A DNA stretch of 64,000 nt from NCBI RefSeq assembly GCF_003601925.1, contig NZ_QZWH01000038.1:1-64000 (forward strand), written 5' to 3'. Both the position numbers and the translations under genes were made by a program. Below the pieces are notes generated by a model. It was not told the DNA's origin, ran no database searches, and was given only the letters and a program-made list of their open reading frames with translations. The DNA comes from Buttiauxella izardii (GTDB taxonomy: Bacteria; Pseudomonadota; Gammaproteobacteria; Enterobacterales; Enterobacteriaceae). How positions within the stretch are numbered: position 1 is the stretch's first letter; each line of letters begins with the position of its first letter. Shown piece after piece: positions 1-10,772 of this stretch.

Positions 1-2133
1 CACACAGACCAGATGGTTTTCACTGCGGTGGGCGATTTCGCTCAGCCGTCCGGCTTCGTCGTGGTCGAACAGCATTTCATCCGGGGTGCCGTCGGGCAGC
101 GGCGGGCGTTCGCGGCGGATTAATTTGCCGTTCTCATCGTAATGCCAGCGGGTGACAAGACCGGCGTCCTCGCTGTGGGTGAGTTCGCCCGCCTTACTGT
201 ACTGATAACGGTGTTCACGGCCGTCAAAACCGGTTTCAGCTGTCAGTCTGTCCATCACGTCATAGCTGAACTGCGTGCGGGCGACGTTTTCGTTAATCAG
301 CCCGGTGATGCGACCTGCCGTATCAAATTCAGCCTGACGGATGAGCCCGCCGGATGTCTGCGACAACGGGTTGCCACGCGCATCGTAACGCTGCGTGGTG
401 GTGCTCCCGTCGGGATGCGTGGTGGTGAGCAGGTCACCGGCCTCGTTGTACTGACGGGAGGTGCGGCCACCGGTGTTGTCTTCGCTGGACGTCAGGCGTC
501 CGCGTGCATCGTACTCATACTGAACGGACAGGCCTTCTTCATGGGTGACCTCGAGCGGCTGGCCGTCGCGGTTATAGCGATACTGCGTTTTGTAGCCTGA
601 ACAGTCGGTGTAGGACGCCAGCAGCCCGTGTTCATTCCATTCCAGCGTCTGACGGCCCCCGGCTTCGTCTTCGGTTTCCGACGGCTGAGCGCTGTTTTCG
701 TCCGCGTAGTGGTAACGGCGGGTGTGGCGCAGCGCATCGGTTTGCGCGGTCAGCCGCCCGTATTCGTCATATTCCCTGCCGGTACGACTGCCATCCGGTG
801 CGGTGGCGCTGGTGAGCTGGTTGCGGGCGTTGTAATCATAACGGCTGACGCTGCCGTCCGGGTGCCAGAGGGCCAGCAGGTTGCCGCTCACCACATCGAG
901 CTGGAATTCGGTTTTGCGCCCGGCGGCATCGGTCTGGCTGACCAGCCGCCCGCTGCCGTCAAACTCACTGTGGATGTCACTGCCGTCGGGCTGCTCCAGT
1001 CTGACGACCCGCTTCAGGCCGCGTTCACCGGCAAAATGGTAAACGGTTGTCCGCTCAAGGCTGTCAGTGACCACTGTTTTCTGGTCGGTGTAAACAAACT
1101 GATAGCTCAGCCCGCCGGTGTTGCTCTGGGAAATGACCCGCAGGCTGTCGTCATACGCATAGCGGGTGGCGGGCCGCCCGGTGTACTGGTGGGCGACCAT
1201 CAGGCCTGCATGTTGCGGGTGCCATTCGAAGTGACGCGTTTTCACACCTGCCCGGTCATACACCGCCGCCAGCTCACAGCGCGGGCTGTAGTCATAACGG
1301 GCGAGCGGGAGTGACGGCAAATCGGGAAACGCCACATCGCGCACCAGCCAGACGGCGGCAAGACGAATGCCGGCGGGGAGCGTGACAAGCTCGAGCCGAA
1401 AGCGGCGCCCGCTGCTGTCAGTCACCGCAGTCACCTGCCCGGCAAATTCCCCGTCAGCATCACGGTGATAGCGCAACTGATTACCAAAGCGGTCCACCAG
1501 ACCGGAAAGCACGCGGAACGGCGGCAACGGGCGTGGCAGCACGTCGTCCGGTGAAACCGGTAACTGAAACGCCTCCAGAATCCACCACGGCCCGGTGGCG
1601 TCGTTTGCGACAAAGTAGGTATGCGGACTTAACCGAACCTCCGAGGGCAGCGCCTGCCACAGGCGGCTCAGACGGTGATTATCAGGCTGCTTATCCACAC
1701 CGCCGCGGGCCAGCCAGAGTTTTTCGGACTGACTGTACGCGATAGCACCGGGGGCCAGAACATCAAAATGAATACTGCGTCCGCCGTTATCGTTAAGAAT
1801 GAGCTCAGAAGAACGAATCTGCAGACGAATATCCATCGCCGACTGCCAGCCGGGGCCGAAGGTGCCCACGAGCGCAGGCGTGTCAGTGCGGTAACTGCTG
1901 TAGCTGCGGGTGAGGACAAAGGGTAAATGTGCAGGCAGGGCGATATCGGTTTCACCGGGCAGCACTTTTGCGCCGAGCACCGGGTTGACCGGATTGCCCA
2001 CCGCCACACCACCGGGGCAGACTGAGCAGGCCACGCCGGTGGGGGCACCAATCATCACCCCGAGGGAGCCCTGAACAATCGGGCCGCCGATTAAGGTTGC
2101 GTCACCCTGACGCGCAGCAGGCATTCCTGGCAT
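1..2133 (-). CDS. PAAR-Rhs polymorphic toxin protein, 3' end outside window
   Basis: An open frame of 711 codons runs without a stop to the left edge, so the C-terminal part, where Rhs proteins carry a variable toxin, is not visible. The first 60 residues are PAAR-like (MPAARQGDATLIGGP, then a Gly/Val-rich stretch). An Rhs core with many YD repeats follows, for example RYDYNARNQLTSATAPDGS and QYEYDARGRLTS. No N-terminal membrane segment precedes PAAR, which fits the absence of an Eag chaperone gene between it and vgrG. The start has AAGGA 8 nt upstream and lies 16 nt after the vgrG stop, so the two are probably co-transcribed. By family knowledge PAAR sharpens the VgrG spike and Rhs encapsulates the toxin. 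The toxin and immunity genes are expected further left. Confidence 0.85.
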   Translation of the reverse strand, partial: MPGMPAARQGDATLIGGPIVQGSLGVMIGAPTGVACSVCPGGVAVGNPVNPVLGAKVLPGETDIALPAHLPFVLTRSYSSYRTDTPALVGTFGPGWQSAMDIRLQIRSSELILNDNGGRSIHFDVLAPGAIAYSQSEKLWLARGGVDKQPDNHRLSRLWQALPSEVRLSPHTYFVANDATGPWWILEAFQLPVSPDDVLPRPLPPFRVLSGLVDRFGNQLRYHRDADGEFAGQVTAVTDSSGRRFRLELVTLPAGIRLAAVWLVRDVAFPDLPSLPLARYDYSPRCELAAVYDRAGVKTRHFEWHPQHAGLMVAHQYTGRPATRYAYDDSLRVISQSNTGGLSYQFVYTDQKTVVTDSLERTTVYHFAGERGLKRVVRLEQPDGSDIHSEFDGSGRLVSQTDAAGRKTEFQLDVVSGNLLALWHPDGSVSRYDYNARNQLTSATAPDGSRTGREYDEYGRLTAQTDALRHTRRYHYADENSAQPSETEDEAGGRQTLEWNEHGLLASYTDCSGYKTQYRYNRDGQPLEVTHEEGLSVQYEYDARGRLTSSEDNTGGRTSRQYNEAGDLLTTTHPDGSTTTQRYDARGNPLSQTSGGLIRQAEFDTAGRITGLINENVARTQFSYDVMDRLTAETGFDGREHRYQYSKAGELTHSEDAGLVTRWHYDENGKLIRRERPPLPDGTPDEMLFDHDEAGRLSEIAHRSENHLVCV

Positions 2134-2149
2134 GGTTAAGTCCTTTTAA

Positions 2150-4303
2150 TTAATAGTTTATCAATGGGTTGTCATTCGTACCGCTGTTACCGCCATTGTT
2201 ACCCTGTGGGGCAGATGGCGGAGGTGTGGTCGTTCCGCAGTTAAGATTTATCAGCAGTGCATCGCTGTTTACCGCCGTTACGGCCTGGATATGTAATTCC
2301 ATCCCTGACAGAAATATTTTGCCGTCTTTGGTCAGGACAATTTTAGCCTTTCCGCAACTCAGCTCCAGGTGGTCACCTGCGGAGTGTTGTGACACCTTCC
2401 CCACACTTTCTGTTTTACGCTCGCCCACAGTGACGGCCATTTCCTTACCGACGCTGACGCTGTATTTCTGCCCGATCATCAGGGACTTAAGAATTCCCAC
2501 TTCTGAGGACTGGGACAGAGCCACCGAGGTGTTCATCACTCCACCGACGCTGACTTGATATGCCAGCCCGACGGTTAACGCACTCAGTAACCCGACCGTT
2601 TCTTTTTTTGCGGTCCCGATGGTTTCCGATTGATTCTGGCCGACGGTCAGGACCTGGTTGGCGGTGATGGTTTCCATCTGGTTGGCACCAATGCTCTGCA
2701 CCTGGTTCCTGGCGATGGTGACAGCCTGGTTGCCGCCCACGTTTTCGCTGTGGTTAGCTGTCACATCCGTCATGCGGTTATTCAGCACCACCGTTTTCAT
2801 GTCCTTCTGGGCATGCATCGAAAGCAGTTCCTGGCCGGTCTGGTCCTCAAACATTAGTTCGTTATACCCGGCACCTTTGTAGGTCTGCGAGCGTATCGCC
2901 ATCTGCGTTTTGGTGCCCGGCAGGTCGCCTGGTGAACGATTGGCGGCGTGGTAGGTGCGCCCGGTGATAATCGGCTGGTCGGGGTCGCCATTAAGGAAAT
3001 CGACAATCACTTCCTGGCCGACGCGGGGAATGGCGATATTGCCGAAACCTGTGCCTGCCCACGCCTGCGACACACGTACCCAGCAGGAGCTTTCTTCGTT
3101 GGCTTTGTTATAGCGGTCCCAGGCGAATTTCACCGTCACGCGCCCGTGCTCGTCGCAGTAGATTTCTTCTCCGGCAGGGCCAGTGACGATGGCGATTTGC
3201 GGGCCGTCTATCAGCGGTTTGGGTAATGGCTGCGGTCGCCAGGTCTGAATGGCAGGAATAACGTGGAATTCGCAGTTCAGAGTGGTGCCCTGTCCGGAAC
3301 TGCCGATTAACGCCTGCGGCTGGCTGCCGGTCAGCACACACGACACCACCTGCCACACGTCGTTGAGGTCTTCACGCGGATGGTCGGTCAGTGCGAAGCG
3401 GCGTCCGGGCTGGAGCTGCGGAGAGTTACTGGTGCCGCTGGCAAAGTCGACGTTGTTACGCCAGCCTTCCACCTGATATTTCGCAAAATCGGCACCGTGC
3501 TGTTCGTCCTTGAAACGCCCCGGATAGTCGAAGATTTCATACTCCGGGCGCTGATACGCCAGTTTCCTGCCGTACTCATTATACTGCGCGGGCCAGCCTG
3601 GGGCGGTGAAGGTGTAATCCTGAGTAGTGACCTGCGCCGGGCGGATTTGCGCACTGCGGCGGAAGGTGTTGATGCAGTAGGTGGAGGATTCTGAAGCAGC
3701 GTTCGGATTATAGGGCAGTGAACCCAGGCTGCGCAGGACAGAGCTGTCATCGGCAAACGTCAGTTTCTGGGCATTTTCCTTAAGGTATTCCTCTTCAAAA
3801 AAGTAAATCCCCTCTTCGGCGGCGAGACGGGAGATAAATTCATAGTCCGTTTCTATAAACTGCACACAGAATTCACGCTCAGGATGCGGGCGGCGGAACA
3901 GGGTGTCGTGAGTACGGATATCCATCTCTTTGAGCAGCTTTGCAAAAATGTACGCGATGTCGTAATTCTGAAAGCTGCGGCAGTTCTGGCGTTGTGAACT
4001 GCGCCAGAATTCGGGATGCACCGTCATGGTGTACAGGGTCTGGTGTTTACCGGTGTCGCCCTGCTCGCAGAAGGTCACGATACCGCGTACCCGGCGTCTG
4101 ACAACCTCTCCCTCATGGATGGTGAGGGTGGCCATTTCATCAAGCACCTGTTTAAAGCCGATGGCCGGGTCGTTGCAGGCGACGGTGATATCCAGACAGA
4201 ACAGAGAAGAAAGGGACTGTTTGAGGGTAAAGCCCACCACGGCAAAAGTATTTTCCGGGGTACGACCAGCGGTAAAGGTAAAGCGGGTGCCGTCAGCGGC
4301 CAT
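2150..4303 (-). CDS. vgrG: type VI secretion spike protein VgrG (TssI)
   Basis: The 717-residue protein has the standard VgrG layout. A gp27-like N-terminal half includes a FIETDYEFISRLAAEEGIYF region. The gp5-like OB fold contains GRVTVKFAWDR and SSCWVRVSQAWAG, with PRVGQEVIVDFLNGDPDQP after it. The C-terminal beta-helix is made of repeats such as NQVQSIGANQMETITANQ. It ends in a short Pro/Gly/Asn-rich tail without an extra effector domain. An ATG 63 nt further upstream exists, but the chosen ATG has AGGAAAGGGA at good distance and fits the family N-terminus. No other T6SS structural genes are present, so this is an orphan vgrG that would need a core apparatus elsewhere. It probably delivers the Rhs protein encoded next to it. 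Confidence 0.93.
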   Translation of the reverse strand: MAADGTRFTFTAGRTPENTFAVVGFTLKQSLSSLFCLDITVACNDPAIGFKQVLDEMATLTIHEGEVVRRRVRGIVTFCEQGDTGKHQTLYTMTVHPEFWRSSQRQNCRSFQNYDIAYIFAKLLKEMDIRTHDTLFRRPHPEREFCVQFIETDYEFISRLAAEEGIYFFEEEYLKENAQKLTFADDSSVLRSLGSLPYNPNAASESSTYCINTFRRSAQIRPAQVTTQDYTFTAPGWPAQYNEYGRKLAYQRPEYEIFDYPGRFKDEQHGADFAKYQVEGWRNNVDFASGTSNSPQLQPGRRFALTDHPREDLNDVWQVVSCVLTGSQPQALIGSSGQGTTLNCEFHVIPAIQTWRPQPLPKPLIDGPQIAIVTGPAGEEIYCDEHGRVTVKFAWDRYNKANEESSCWVRVSQAWAGTGFGNIAIPRVGQEVIVDFLNGDPDQPIITGRTYHAANRSPGDLPGTKTQMAIRSQTYKGAGYNELMFEDQTGQELLSMHAQKDMKTVVLNNRMTDVTANHSENVGGNQAVTIARNQVQSIGANQMETITANQVLTVGQNQSETIGTAKKETVGLLSALTVGLAYQVSVGGVMNTSVALSQSSEVGILKSLMIGQKYSVSVGKEMAVTVGERKTESVGKVSQHSAGDHLELSCGKAKIVLTKDGKIFLSGMELHIQAVTAVNSDALLINLNCGTTTPPPSAPQGNNGGNSGTNDNPLINY

Positions 4304-4510
4304 AATATGAGTCCCTTTCCTGTCCGTGGATACATTGACCTGAGTGTATGGCAGGAGCACAATCATAACGCAGGTAAATATAATAAAATCAGTGTGATAC
4401 TGGAGGTGGAAGATAAGTTGGGAACGCAGGAGTGACTGTGATTAACATCACATAAAAAGAATTAGGGAAACGGACAAAGCGAATATGAAAACAGGTTGGA
4501 TTAATGAATA

Positions 4511-4540
4511 GCACCATTTAAAAGAGAGTTTTAATGGTGC
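4511..4540 (-). terminator. hairpin downstream of mngR, possible terminator
   Basis: An inverted repeat with arms gcaccatt/aatggtgc continued by taaaa/tttta lies 30 nt beyond the mngR stop. No clear T-run follows on the minus strand, so termination is only a suggestion. Confidence 0.35.
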
Positions 4541-4569
4541 ATTGATGAATGCAAGTGTCGCGGACAAAG

Positions 4570-5286
4570 TTAGTGTTTACGCCGTGCCACCAACGTAAAT
4601 TTGTAATCGTCACTTTTGAACACATTTCGGCTGAACTCAAAAACGCGGCCATCCTTTAAATAACCACACGAAACCTTTTCCAGAATCGGTTTGCTGGCGT
4701 CGATTCCAAGGGCTTTAACTACTTCTTCTGACGGCATCACTGGAATAATCTCTTGCTCGCTGCGGTCGATGACCATTTTCTTCACGTTTTCGATGAAGTG
4801 ATATTTTGAGTTTTCCATCACTTCCCAGGTCAGATCCGGGAAGAGTGCGAGAGGCATCCAGGTTTCTTCCAGTGTGACGGGTTTTTGTTTGATAAAACGC
4901 ACGCGCTTCACATGCCAGACTTTGTCATCTGTGGTGAGTTGCAGACGAGCCGCCAAAAACTCATCGGCTTTGGTGACTTCAAAAACGTGCACTTCGCTGT
5001 GGGTTTCGACGTTTCTGTCGGCCAGTTTTTCATAGAAACTGGTCAGTTGATAAATATCGTAATTAACCCTTTCTTCTTTGACGTATGAACCGCTGCCTTG
5101 AATGCTTTCAATGATTTGCTGCTCGGTGAGTTGCTTGAGCGCCTGACGAACGGTGACACGGCTCACCGCAAACTGTGCCTGCAACGCTGATTCCGTCGGC
5201 AGCGCATCACCGGGTTTCAGCTCGCCACTTTCAACCTGCTGGCGAATAGCATCAGCAATCTGACGGTACATCGGTTTTTTACCCAC
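4570..5286 (-). CDS. mngR: GntR/HutC-family repressor of mannosylglycerate genes
   Basis: A 238-residue regulator very similar to E. coli MngR. The N-terminal winged helix-turn-helix covers about residues 5-70 (LPTESALQAQFAVSRVTVRQ) and is followed by a UTRA/HutC ligand-binding domain containing WHVKRVRF and EETWMPLALFPDLTW. I chose the GTG that aligns with the E. coli start (VGKKPMYRQ), preceded by AGAGGG; in-frame ATG codons up to 48 nt further upstream are less likely. It is divergent from mngA across an intergenic region of about 180 bp, the arrangement of a local repressor acting on the shared promoter region. The ligand is presumably an intermediate of mannosylglycerate uptake or hydrolysis, inferred from the family. 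Confidence 0.93.
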   Translation of the reverse strand: MGKKPMYRQIADAIRQQVESGELKPGDALPTESALQAQFAVSRVTVRQALKQLTEQQIIESIQGSGSYVKEERVNYDIYQLTSFYEKLADRNVETHSEVHVFEVTKADEFLAARLQLTTDDKVWHVKRVRFIKQKPVTLEETWMPLALFPDLTWEVMENSKYHFIENVKKMVIDRSEQEIIPVMPSEEVVKALGIDASKPILEKVSCGYLKDGRVFEFSRNVFKSDDYKFTLVARRKH

Positions 5287-5357
5287 CACGCAGCCCTCTG
5301 AGAACATTGAAATCATGGCGAATAATAGCGTCATTCTCCATTGCTGTTAATTGATAA

Positions 5358-5410
5358 GTATTAATACAAATTCAATACAAATATTCGGCATGGTGAAATT
5401 GATCACATAA
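5358..5410 (+). promoter_or_regulatory. mngR/mngA control region: palindrome plus CRP-like site
   Basis: A perfect 10-bp palindrome GTATTAATAC at 5358-5367 is a candidate MngR operator. At 5389-5410 GGTGA-N6-TCACA fits a CRP site well. Catabolite activation of mngAB together with local repression would suit a PTS sugar system. The assignment is by motif only. Confidence 0.5.
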
Positions 5411-5466
5411 AGGTATTGTTTTGCTGTGTAAAATGCCGCCAACTGGAATCGATTCATAAAGAGGGA

Positions 5467-7389
5467 ATGATGAACCTGACGGCGTTAACTCACTCTGATT
5501 TGATCACACTGCAAACCACGTTTGCCAGTCGTGATGACGCAATACGCACGATGGCGCAACAACTGGATGCGGCAGGCAAGTTACACAATCTGGAACAGTT
5601 TCTGGCAGAGGTTTTCGCTCGTGAGGCGCAAGGGCCTACCGCATTGGGCGAAGGGCTGGCGGTTCCGCACGGCAAGACAAATGCCGTAAAAGAAGCGGCA
5701 TTTGCCGCTGCAACACTTAAAACGCCCATTGAGTGGGAAGGTGTCGACGGGCCGGAAGCCGTGCAGATGATTTTCCTGCTGGCGATCCCCGAAGGAGAGG
5801 CCGGTTCCACGCATATGCAGCTTTTGACCTCGCTCACCACCGTGCTGGTAGATGACGACGTGCGCGAAAAAGTGATGCAGGCAAAAACGGTTGATGAGTT
5901 TATGTCACTTCTCAACAGCGAGCCGCAAAGTGTGGCGGTGCTGGAAGATGCCTCTCGCCCAACTATTGTCTGCGTAACGGCTTGCCCCGCCGGGATCGCA
6001 CATACGTATATGGCAGCTGAGTATCTTGAAAAAGCCGGGCGCAAACTCGGTATTAATGTTTATGTCGAAAAGCAGGGGGCGAATGGGGTCGAAGGGCGCT
6101 TAACCGCCAGGCAAATAAATCAGGCACATGCCTGCGTGTTCGCCGCTGAAGTGGCAATAAAGGAAATGGAACGGTTCAACGGTATTCCGACTATAAACAC
6201 ACCGGTGGCTGAACCCATCAAACATGCCGAGCGTATTTTGCAGCAGGCTCTGGCACTCAAGCCGCTGACAGAAGAACGCGTGCAGCAAAACGATGCGGCA
6301 CCATCGACACCAGGTTTTAAAACCGAACTCAAGCAGGCATTACTGAGCGGGATTTCCTTTGCCGTTCCGCTGATTGTGGCGGGCGGTACGGTTTTGGCCG
6401 TCGCCGTTTTGTTGGCGCAAATTTTTGGTTTGCAGCATTTGTTCGACCTCGAAAATTCCTGGCTGTGGATGTATCGCAAGCTAGGCGGCGGCATGCTCGG
6501 CACGTTGATGGTTCCAGTGTTGGCGGCATACACGGCCTATTCCCTGGCAGATAAACCTGCGCTCGGCCCTGGTTTTGCGGCAGGGCTTGCAGCAAACATG
6601 ATTGGCTCGGGTTTTCTCGGCGGGGTGGTCGGCGGTTTAATCGCGGGTTATCTGATGCGCTGGGTGAAGAAACATATTCGCCTGAGCCCTAACTTCAATG
6701 GTTTCCTCACATTTTATCTTTACCCGGTAATCGGCACGTTGGTCGCGGGTAGCCTGATGCTGTTTGTGATTGGCGAACCCGTCGCGTGGATCAACACCTC
6801 GTTAACTCACTGGCTTAATGGTTTGTCCGGCAGCAACGCACTCGTGCTGGGCGCGATCCTCGGTTTTATGTGTTCGTTTGACCTCGGCGGCCCGGTGAAT
6901 AAAGCCTCTTACGCGTTTTGTCTCGGGGCGATGGCGAACGGTGTGTACGGCCCGTATGCCATTTTTGCCTCGGTCAAAATGGTGTCGGCATTTACGGTCA
7001 CCGCTTCGACATTAATTGCGCCAAAACTCTTTAAAGATTTTGAGATTGAAACCGGTAAATCGACCTGGTTGCTCGGGCTTGCGGGGATCACCGAAGGGGC
7101 GATCCCGATGGCGATTGAGGATCCTGTCCGCGTGATTGGCTCATTCCTGGTGGGTTCGGTCGTGACTGGCGCGATGGTGGGGGCGATGCACATAGGTTTA
7201 TCGACGCCGGGGGCGGGCATCTTCTCATTATTCTTGCTTCATCCGGGCGACCACTCGGGCATAGCTGCGGCGGCTGTCTGGTTTGGCGCAGCGTTGGTCG
7301 GCACCGCCATTTCCACATTGGTCTTGATTTTGTGGCGCAGGCAAGCGGTTAAGCAGGGCAAATATTCCACTGAAAGCGTTTTATCTTAA
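5467..7389 (+). CDS. mngA: PTS 2-O-alpha-mannosyl-D-glycerate transporter EIIABC
   Basis: A fused EIIA-EIIB-EIIC permease of the fructose/mannitol superfamily that imports and phosphorylates mannosylglycerate. EIIA occupies about residues 1-150 with the phosphorylated His in AVPHGKT. EIIB follows with its Cys in [15 protein letters not shown]. The membrane EIIC domain fills the second half and holds [14 protein letters not shown]. Length (640 aa) and sequence match E. coli MngA. Two consecutive ATG codons (5467 and 5470) follow GAGGGA; spacing favours the second, alignment allows either. mngB starts 25 nt downstream, so the two form one operon. Confidence 0.95.
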   Translation: MMNLTALTHSDLITLQTTFASRDDAIRTMAQQLDAAGKLHNLEQFLAEVFAREAQGPTALGEGLAVPHGKTNAVKEAAFAAATLKTPIEWEGVDGPEAVQMIFLLAIPEGEAGSTHMQLLTSLTTVLVDDDVREKVMQAKTVDEFMSLLNSEPQSVAVLEDASRPTIVCVTACPAGIAHTYMAAEYLEKAGRKLGINVYVEKQGANGVEGRLTARQINQAHACVFAAEVAIKEMERFNGIPTINTPVAEPIKHAERILQQALALKPLTEERVQQNDAAPSTPGFKTELKQALLSGISFAVPLIVAGGTVLAVAVLLAQIFGLQHLFDLENSWLWMYRKLGGGMLGTLMVPVLAAYTAYSLADKPALGPGFAAGLAANMIGSGFLGGVVGGLIAGYLMRWVKKHIRLSPNFNGFLTFYLYPVIGTLVAGSLMLFVIGEPVAWINTSLTHWLNGLSGSNALVLGAILGFMCSFDLGGPVNKASYAFCLGAMANGVYGPYAIFASVKMVSAFTVTASTLIAPKLFKDFEIETGKSTWLLGLAGITEGAIPMAIEDPVRVIGSFLVGSVVTGAMVGAMHIGLSTPGAGIFSLFLLHPGDHSGIAAAAVWFGAALVGTAISTLVLILWRRQAVKQGKYSTESVLS

Positions 7390-7414
7390 TCACTCAGAAG
7401 TAAGGCAAACAAGA

Positions 7415-10057
7415 ATGAAAGCTGTATCTCGTGTTCATATCACTCCCCATATGCACTGGGACCGTGAATGGTATTTTACTACCGAAGAATCACGCATCCT
7501 TTTGATTAATAATATGGAAGAGATTCTGGAGCGCCTTGAGTGTGACCCTGAATATAAGTATTACGTGCTCGATGGGCAAACGGCTGTGCTGGAAGATTAT
7601 TTTGCGATTAAGCCGGAAAATAAGCCGCGGGTGAAAGCACTGGTCGAGGCGGGCAAGTTGATTATCGGCCCGTGGTATACGCAGACGGACACCACGATTG
7701 TTTCGGGCGAGTCTATTGTGCGCAACCTGATGTATGGAATGCGCGATTGTATGGCGTTTGGCGAACCGATGAAGATTGGTTATCTGCCGGATTCTTTTGG
7801 CATGTCGGCACAGTTGCCGCATATCTTTAACGGTTTTGGCATTAAGCGTGCCATGTTCTGGCGCGGCTGCTCGGAGCGTCACGGCACCGACAGAACGGAA
7901 TTCTTATGGCAAAGCAACGATGGCAGCGAAGTCGTCGCCCAGGTTCTGCCGCTGGGTTACGCCATTGGCAAATATTTACCGGAAGATGAAGCCGGGTTGC
8001 GTAAACGCCTCGACAACTATTTTGAGGTGCTGGAAAAAGCCTCTGCAACGCAGGAAATCCTACTGCCAAACGGGCATGACCAAATGCCGCTGCAACAGAA
8101 TATCTTCGCGGTGATGGACAAATTGCGTGAGATTTACCCACAGCGCGAGTTTGTGATGAGTCGCTATGAAGAGGTGTTCGAGAAAATTGAAGCTTTGCGC
8201 GGGAAACTTGCCACGCTGAAAGGCGAGTTTATCGACGGCAAATACATGCGTGTACACCGCACTATTAGTTCTACGCGTATGGATATCAAAATCGCCCACG
8301 CGCAGATTGAGAACAAAATCGTCAATATTCTCGAGCCTCTGGCCTCTATCGCGTGGTCGCTAGGCTTTGAATATCACCACGGCTTGCTGGAAAAAATGTG
8401 GAAAGAGATCCTGAAAAACCATGCGCACGACAGCATCGGCTGCTGCTGTAGCGATAAGGTTCACCAGGAAATCATGACGCGATTTGTGCTGGCAGACGAC
8501 ATGGCCGAAAACCTGATTCGTTTTTATATGCGCAAGATTGTCGACAATATGCCTGCGACAGACGCCGACAAACTCACGTTCTTCAATATGATGCCGTACC
8601 CGCGCGAAGAGGTGATTAACACCACGATTCGCATTCGTGCCAGCCAGTTTTCACTGAAAGATGAACAGGGTAATGAGGTGGAGTACTTCATTCGTGAAGC
8701 GCGTGAAATCGACCCAGGCCTGGTCGACAGGCAAATTGTGCATTACGGTAATTACGATCCGTTCATGGAATACGACATTCAGCTCAGCCAGGTGCTGCCA
8801 GCGATGGGCTATTGCACGCTGTATGTGGAAGGGAAAAAACCAGGGGTGCAGCGCAGCGCAGCGGAAAGCACAGAAGCCTTAATGGAAAACAATTTCTACC
8901 GCATCGAGCTGAACCAGAATGGCACGCTGCATATCGCTGATAAGCAAAGCGGCCTGACCTACGACCAGGTTCTACAACTGGAAGAGGGTTCGGATGATGG
9001 CGATGAATATGACTATTCACCTGCCAAAGCCGAATGGCTGATTTACTCGACCGCCAGCGCGCACGTTTGTGAAGTGAAACACGAAGCCTGGCAAAGCACG
9101 GCAACGCTGAAATTACGCATGGAGTTGCCTGAAAATCTGCAACAGCGTGCCGTGCGGCAAGCAAGTGGTTATCTGGATGTGGAATGCCGCGTTACGCTTG
9201 CGCAAAATAGCCGTCGCATTGATATCGAAATGCATCTTGATAATCAGGCTGAAGATCACCGGGTGCGCGTTTTGATCCCGACGCCATTTGCCTCTAAAAC
9301 TGTTCTGGCAGATAACCAGTTTGGCACCATTACACGCTCGGTCGATGACTCAGCAATGGAAAACTGGGAACAAGAAGGCTGGAAAGAAGCGCCGATTCCG
9401 GTGTGGAATTTACTGAATTATGCTGCGCTGCATGATGGTAAAAATGGTGTGGCATTGTTTACCGACGGGCTGCGCGAGTTCGAAATCATCGGTGAGAAAA
9501 AGGATACGTTTGCGCTGACACTTTTCCGTTCTGTGGGAGTGCTAGGCAAAGAAGAGTTGGTTTTACGCCCAGGGCGCCCATCTGGTATCAAATTGCCTAC
9601 GCCGGATTCTCAGTTGCGTGGAAAGTTGCGTTGTCGTTTTAGCCTGATGGCGTTTAGCGGTTCGCCCACTACTGCGGGGATTGCTCAACACGCACGCGCA
9701 TGGCTGACACCCGTCCAGTGCTACAACAAAATTCCATTCGATGCGATGAAACTCAACCGCGCAGGTTTCGAAACGCCGGGCACATTTAGCTTGCTTACGA
9801 TGCCTTCAGTGGGATGTATGCTCAGTGCACTTAAAAAGGCGGAAGACCGCGATGAATTGATTGTTCGCGTCTTCAACCCGGATGAGCAACATATCAGTGA
9901 AGGAATGGTCGCTTGCGCGTTGCCGGTTGAGGGCTGGCAGGAAACGGGGATGGATGAAAAACCATTGCAGGAACAATCAGAAAGGGCAGGGCAGTTTGCC
10001 AAAGTTAAGCCTTGCCAGTCGCGAACCTTCAGCCTGGCGATAGTTCGTTCAAGATAG
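7415..10057 (+). CDS. mngB: mannosylglycerate hydrolase, GH38 alpha-mannosidase
   Basis: An 880-residue glycoside hydrolase of family 38, close to E. coli MngB. It cleaves imported 6-phosphomannosylglycerate to mannose 6-phosphate and glycerate. The N-terminal catalytic domain shows the metal-binding HMHWDREW motif and [14 protein letters not shown], which contains the expected nucleophile Asp. [18 protein letters not shown] supplies another metal-site segment. The C-terminal half is the beta-rich GH38 region. No signal peptide is visible, as expected for a cytoplasmic enzyme acting after PTS uptake. A strong terminator follows and separates it from the cyd operon. Confidence 0.95.
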   Translation: MKAVSRVHITPHMHWDREWYFTTEESRILLINNMEEILERLECDPEYKYYVLDGQTAVLEDYFAIKPENKPRVKALVEAGKLIIGPWYTQTDTTIVSGESIVRNLMYGMRDCMAFGEPMKIGYLPDSFGMSAQLPHIFNGFGIKRAMFWRGCSERHGTDRTEFLWQSNDGSEVVAQVLPLGYAIGKYLPEDEAGLRKRLDNYFEVLEKASATQEILLPNGHDQMPLQQNIFAVMDKLREIYPQREFVMSRYEEVFEKIEALRGKLATLKGEFIDGKYMRVHRTISSTRMDIKIAHAQIENKIVNILEPLASIAWSLGFEYHHGLLEKMWKEILKNHAHDSIGCCCSDKVHQEIMTRFVLADDMAENLIRFYMRKIVDNMPATDADKLTFFNMMPYPREEVINTTIRIRASQFSLKDEQGNEVEYFIREAREIDPGLVDRQIVHYGNYDPFMEYDIQLSQVLPAMGYCTLYVEGKKPGVQRSAAESTEALMENNFYRIELNQNGTLHIADKQSGLTYDQVLQLEEGSDDGDEYDYSPAKAEWLIYSTASAHVCEVKHEAWQSTATLKLRMELPENLQQRAVRQASGYLDVECRVTLAQNSRRIDIEMHLDNQAEDHRVRVLIPTPFASKTVLADNQFGTITRSVDDSAMENWEQEGWKEAPIPVWNLLNYAALHDGKNGVALFTDGLREFEIIGEKKDTFALTLFRSVGVLGKEELVLRPGRPSGIKLPTPDSQLRGKLRCRFSLMAFSGSPTTAGIAQHARAWLTPVQCYNKIPFDAMKLNRAGFETPGTFSLLTMPSVGCMLSALKKAEDRDELIVRVFNPDEQHISEGMVACALPVEGWQETGMDEKPLQEQSERAGQFAKVKPCQSRTFSLAIVRSR

Positions 10058-10082
10058 CGTTATTGCTTAAATCCTTTCCATA

Positions 10083-10115
10083 AGGCCACGTTTGTACGTG
10101 GCCTTTCTGTTTTTA
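10083..10115 (+). terminator. Rho-independent terminator of mngAB
   Basis: The stem GGCCACG/CGTGGCC with a TTTGTA loop is followed by TTTCTGTTTTT, 26 nt after the mngB stop. Confidence 0.9.
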
Positions 10116-10772
10116 CTGACCACCATGTTCGACAACTAACTTTATCAAAAGCAATGGTTTGTTAATTCGCTTGGCATTAAAAGTAAAATAAATGTTACTG
10201 ATGAGCAAAAAAAGAAATGAATCTCATAAAATACCGCGAGGTGATTAACGCAATGCGACATTAATGGATGAGGAGTTAATTTCTGACTTTGCCTCAAATA
10301 AATAACTTTTGTTTATAGATATCATTCTTGTATTAACGGAAGCGGCATTTGCAAAACATATCATTAACAACAAATTCACCTCTCGTTGTTGTGAGAAACT
10401 AAATTAACAAACAGAGAATAAATTGCGCTAGATCAATATCTAAAACTAGCAAGTAGTGTGCGAAAACGGGTAAATTGTTGCAGATCAAGATGGCGGTAAT
10501 TCGACATTTTCGCTATAAATTGATCACTGTCGAGAAACGTAAATAAGCCTTAGCAATTACCTATTTATCGTAAGGGAATTGCAGGGTAATATATTTGCGG
10601 ATTATTTTTGGGTTTTTATTAACGTGTTTGTAACCTTTCATCCTTCTTTGTTACATGTAAATAACGAGAAGATGAAGTTTGGAAGCGAATGTTTTTGTAT
10701 TAGGGCATGCGTTGTGGTTAACCATCGGGTGAACCACGGTCGGAGTCTTCATGCGAAGAGCAAGGAGTCAAG
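10116..10772 (+). promoter_or_regulatory. long AT-rich cydABX control region with FNR-like site
   Basis: About 650 bp without a credible gene. TTGATcactGTCGA at 10520-10533 resembles the FNR site upstream of E. coli cydA. Several TTAAC/GTTAA motifs occur (around 10160, 10275, 10364 and 10403) and could be ArcA-P contacts. In E. coli cyd is activated by ArcA and repressed by FNR from a similarly long region, so this is the likely oxygen-response segment. Individual sites are tentative. Confidence 0.55.

Noticed and set aside
142-1314. Two long plus-strand frames (152 and 228 codons)
   Set aside because: They are antisense shadows of the continuous minus-strand Rhs frame, which has clear YD repeats and a ribosome-binding site.
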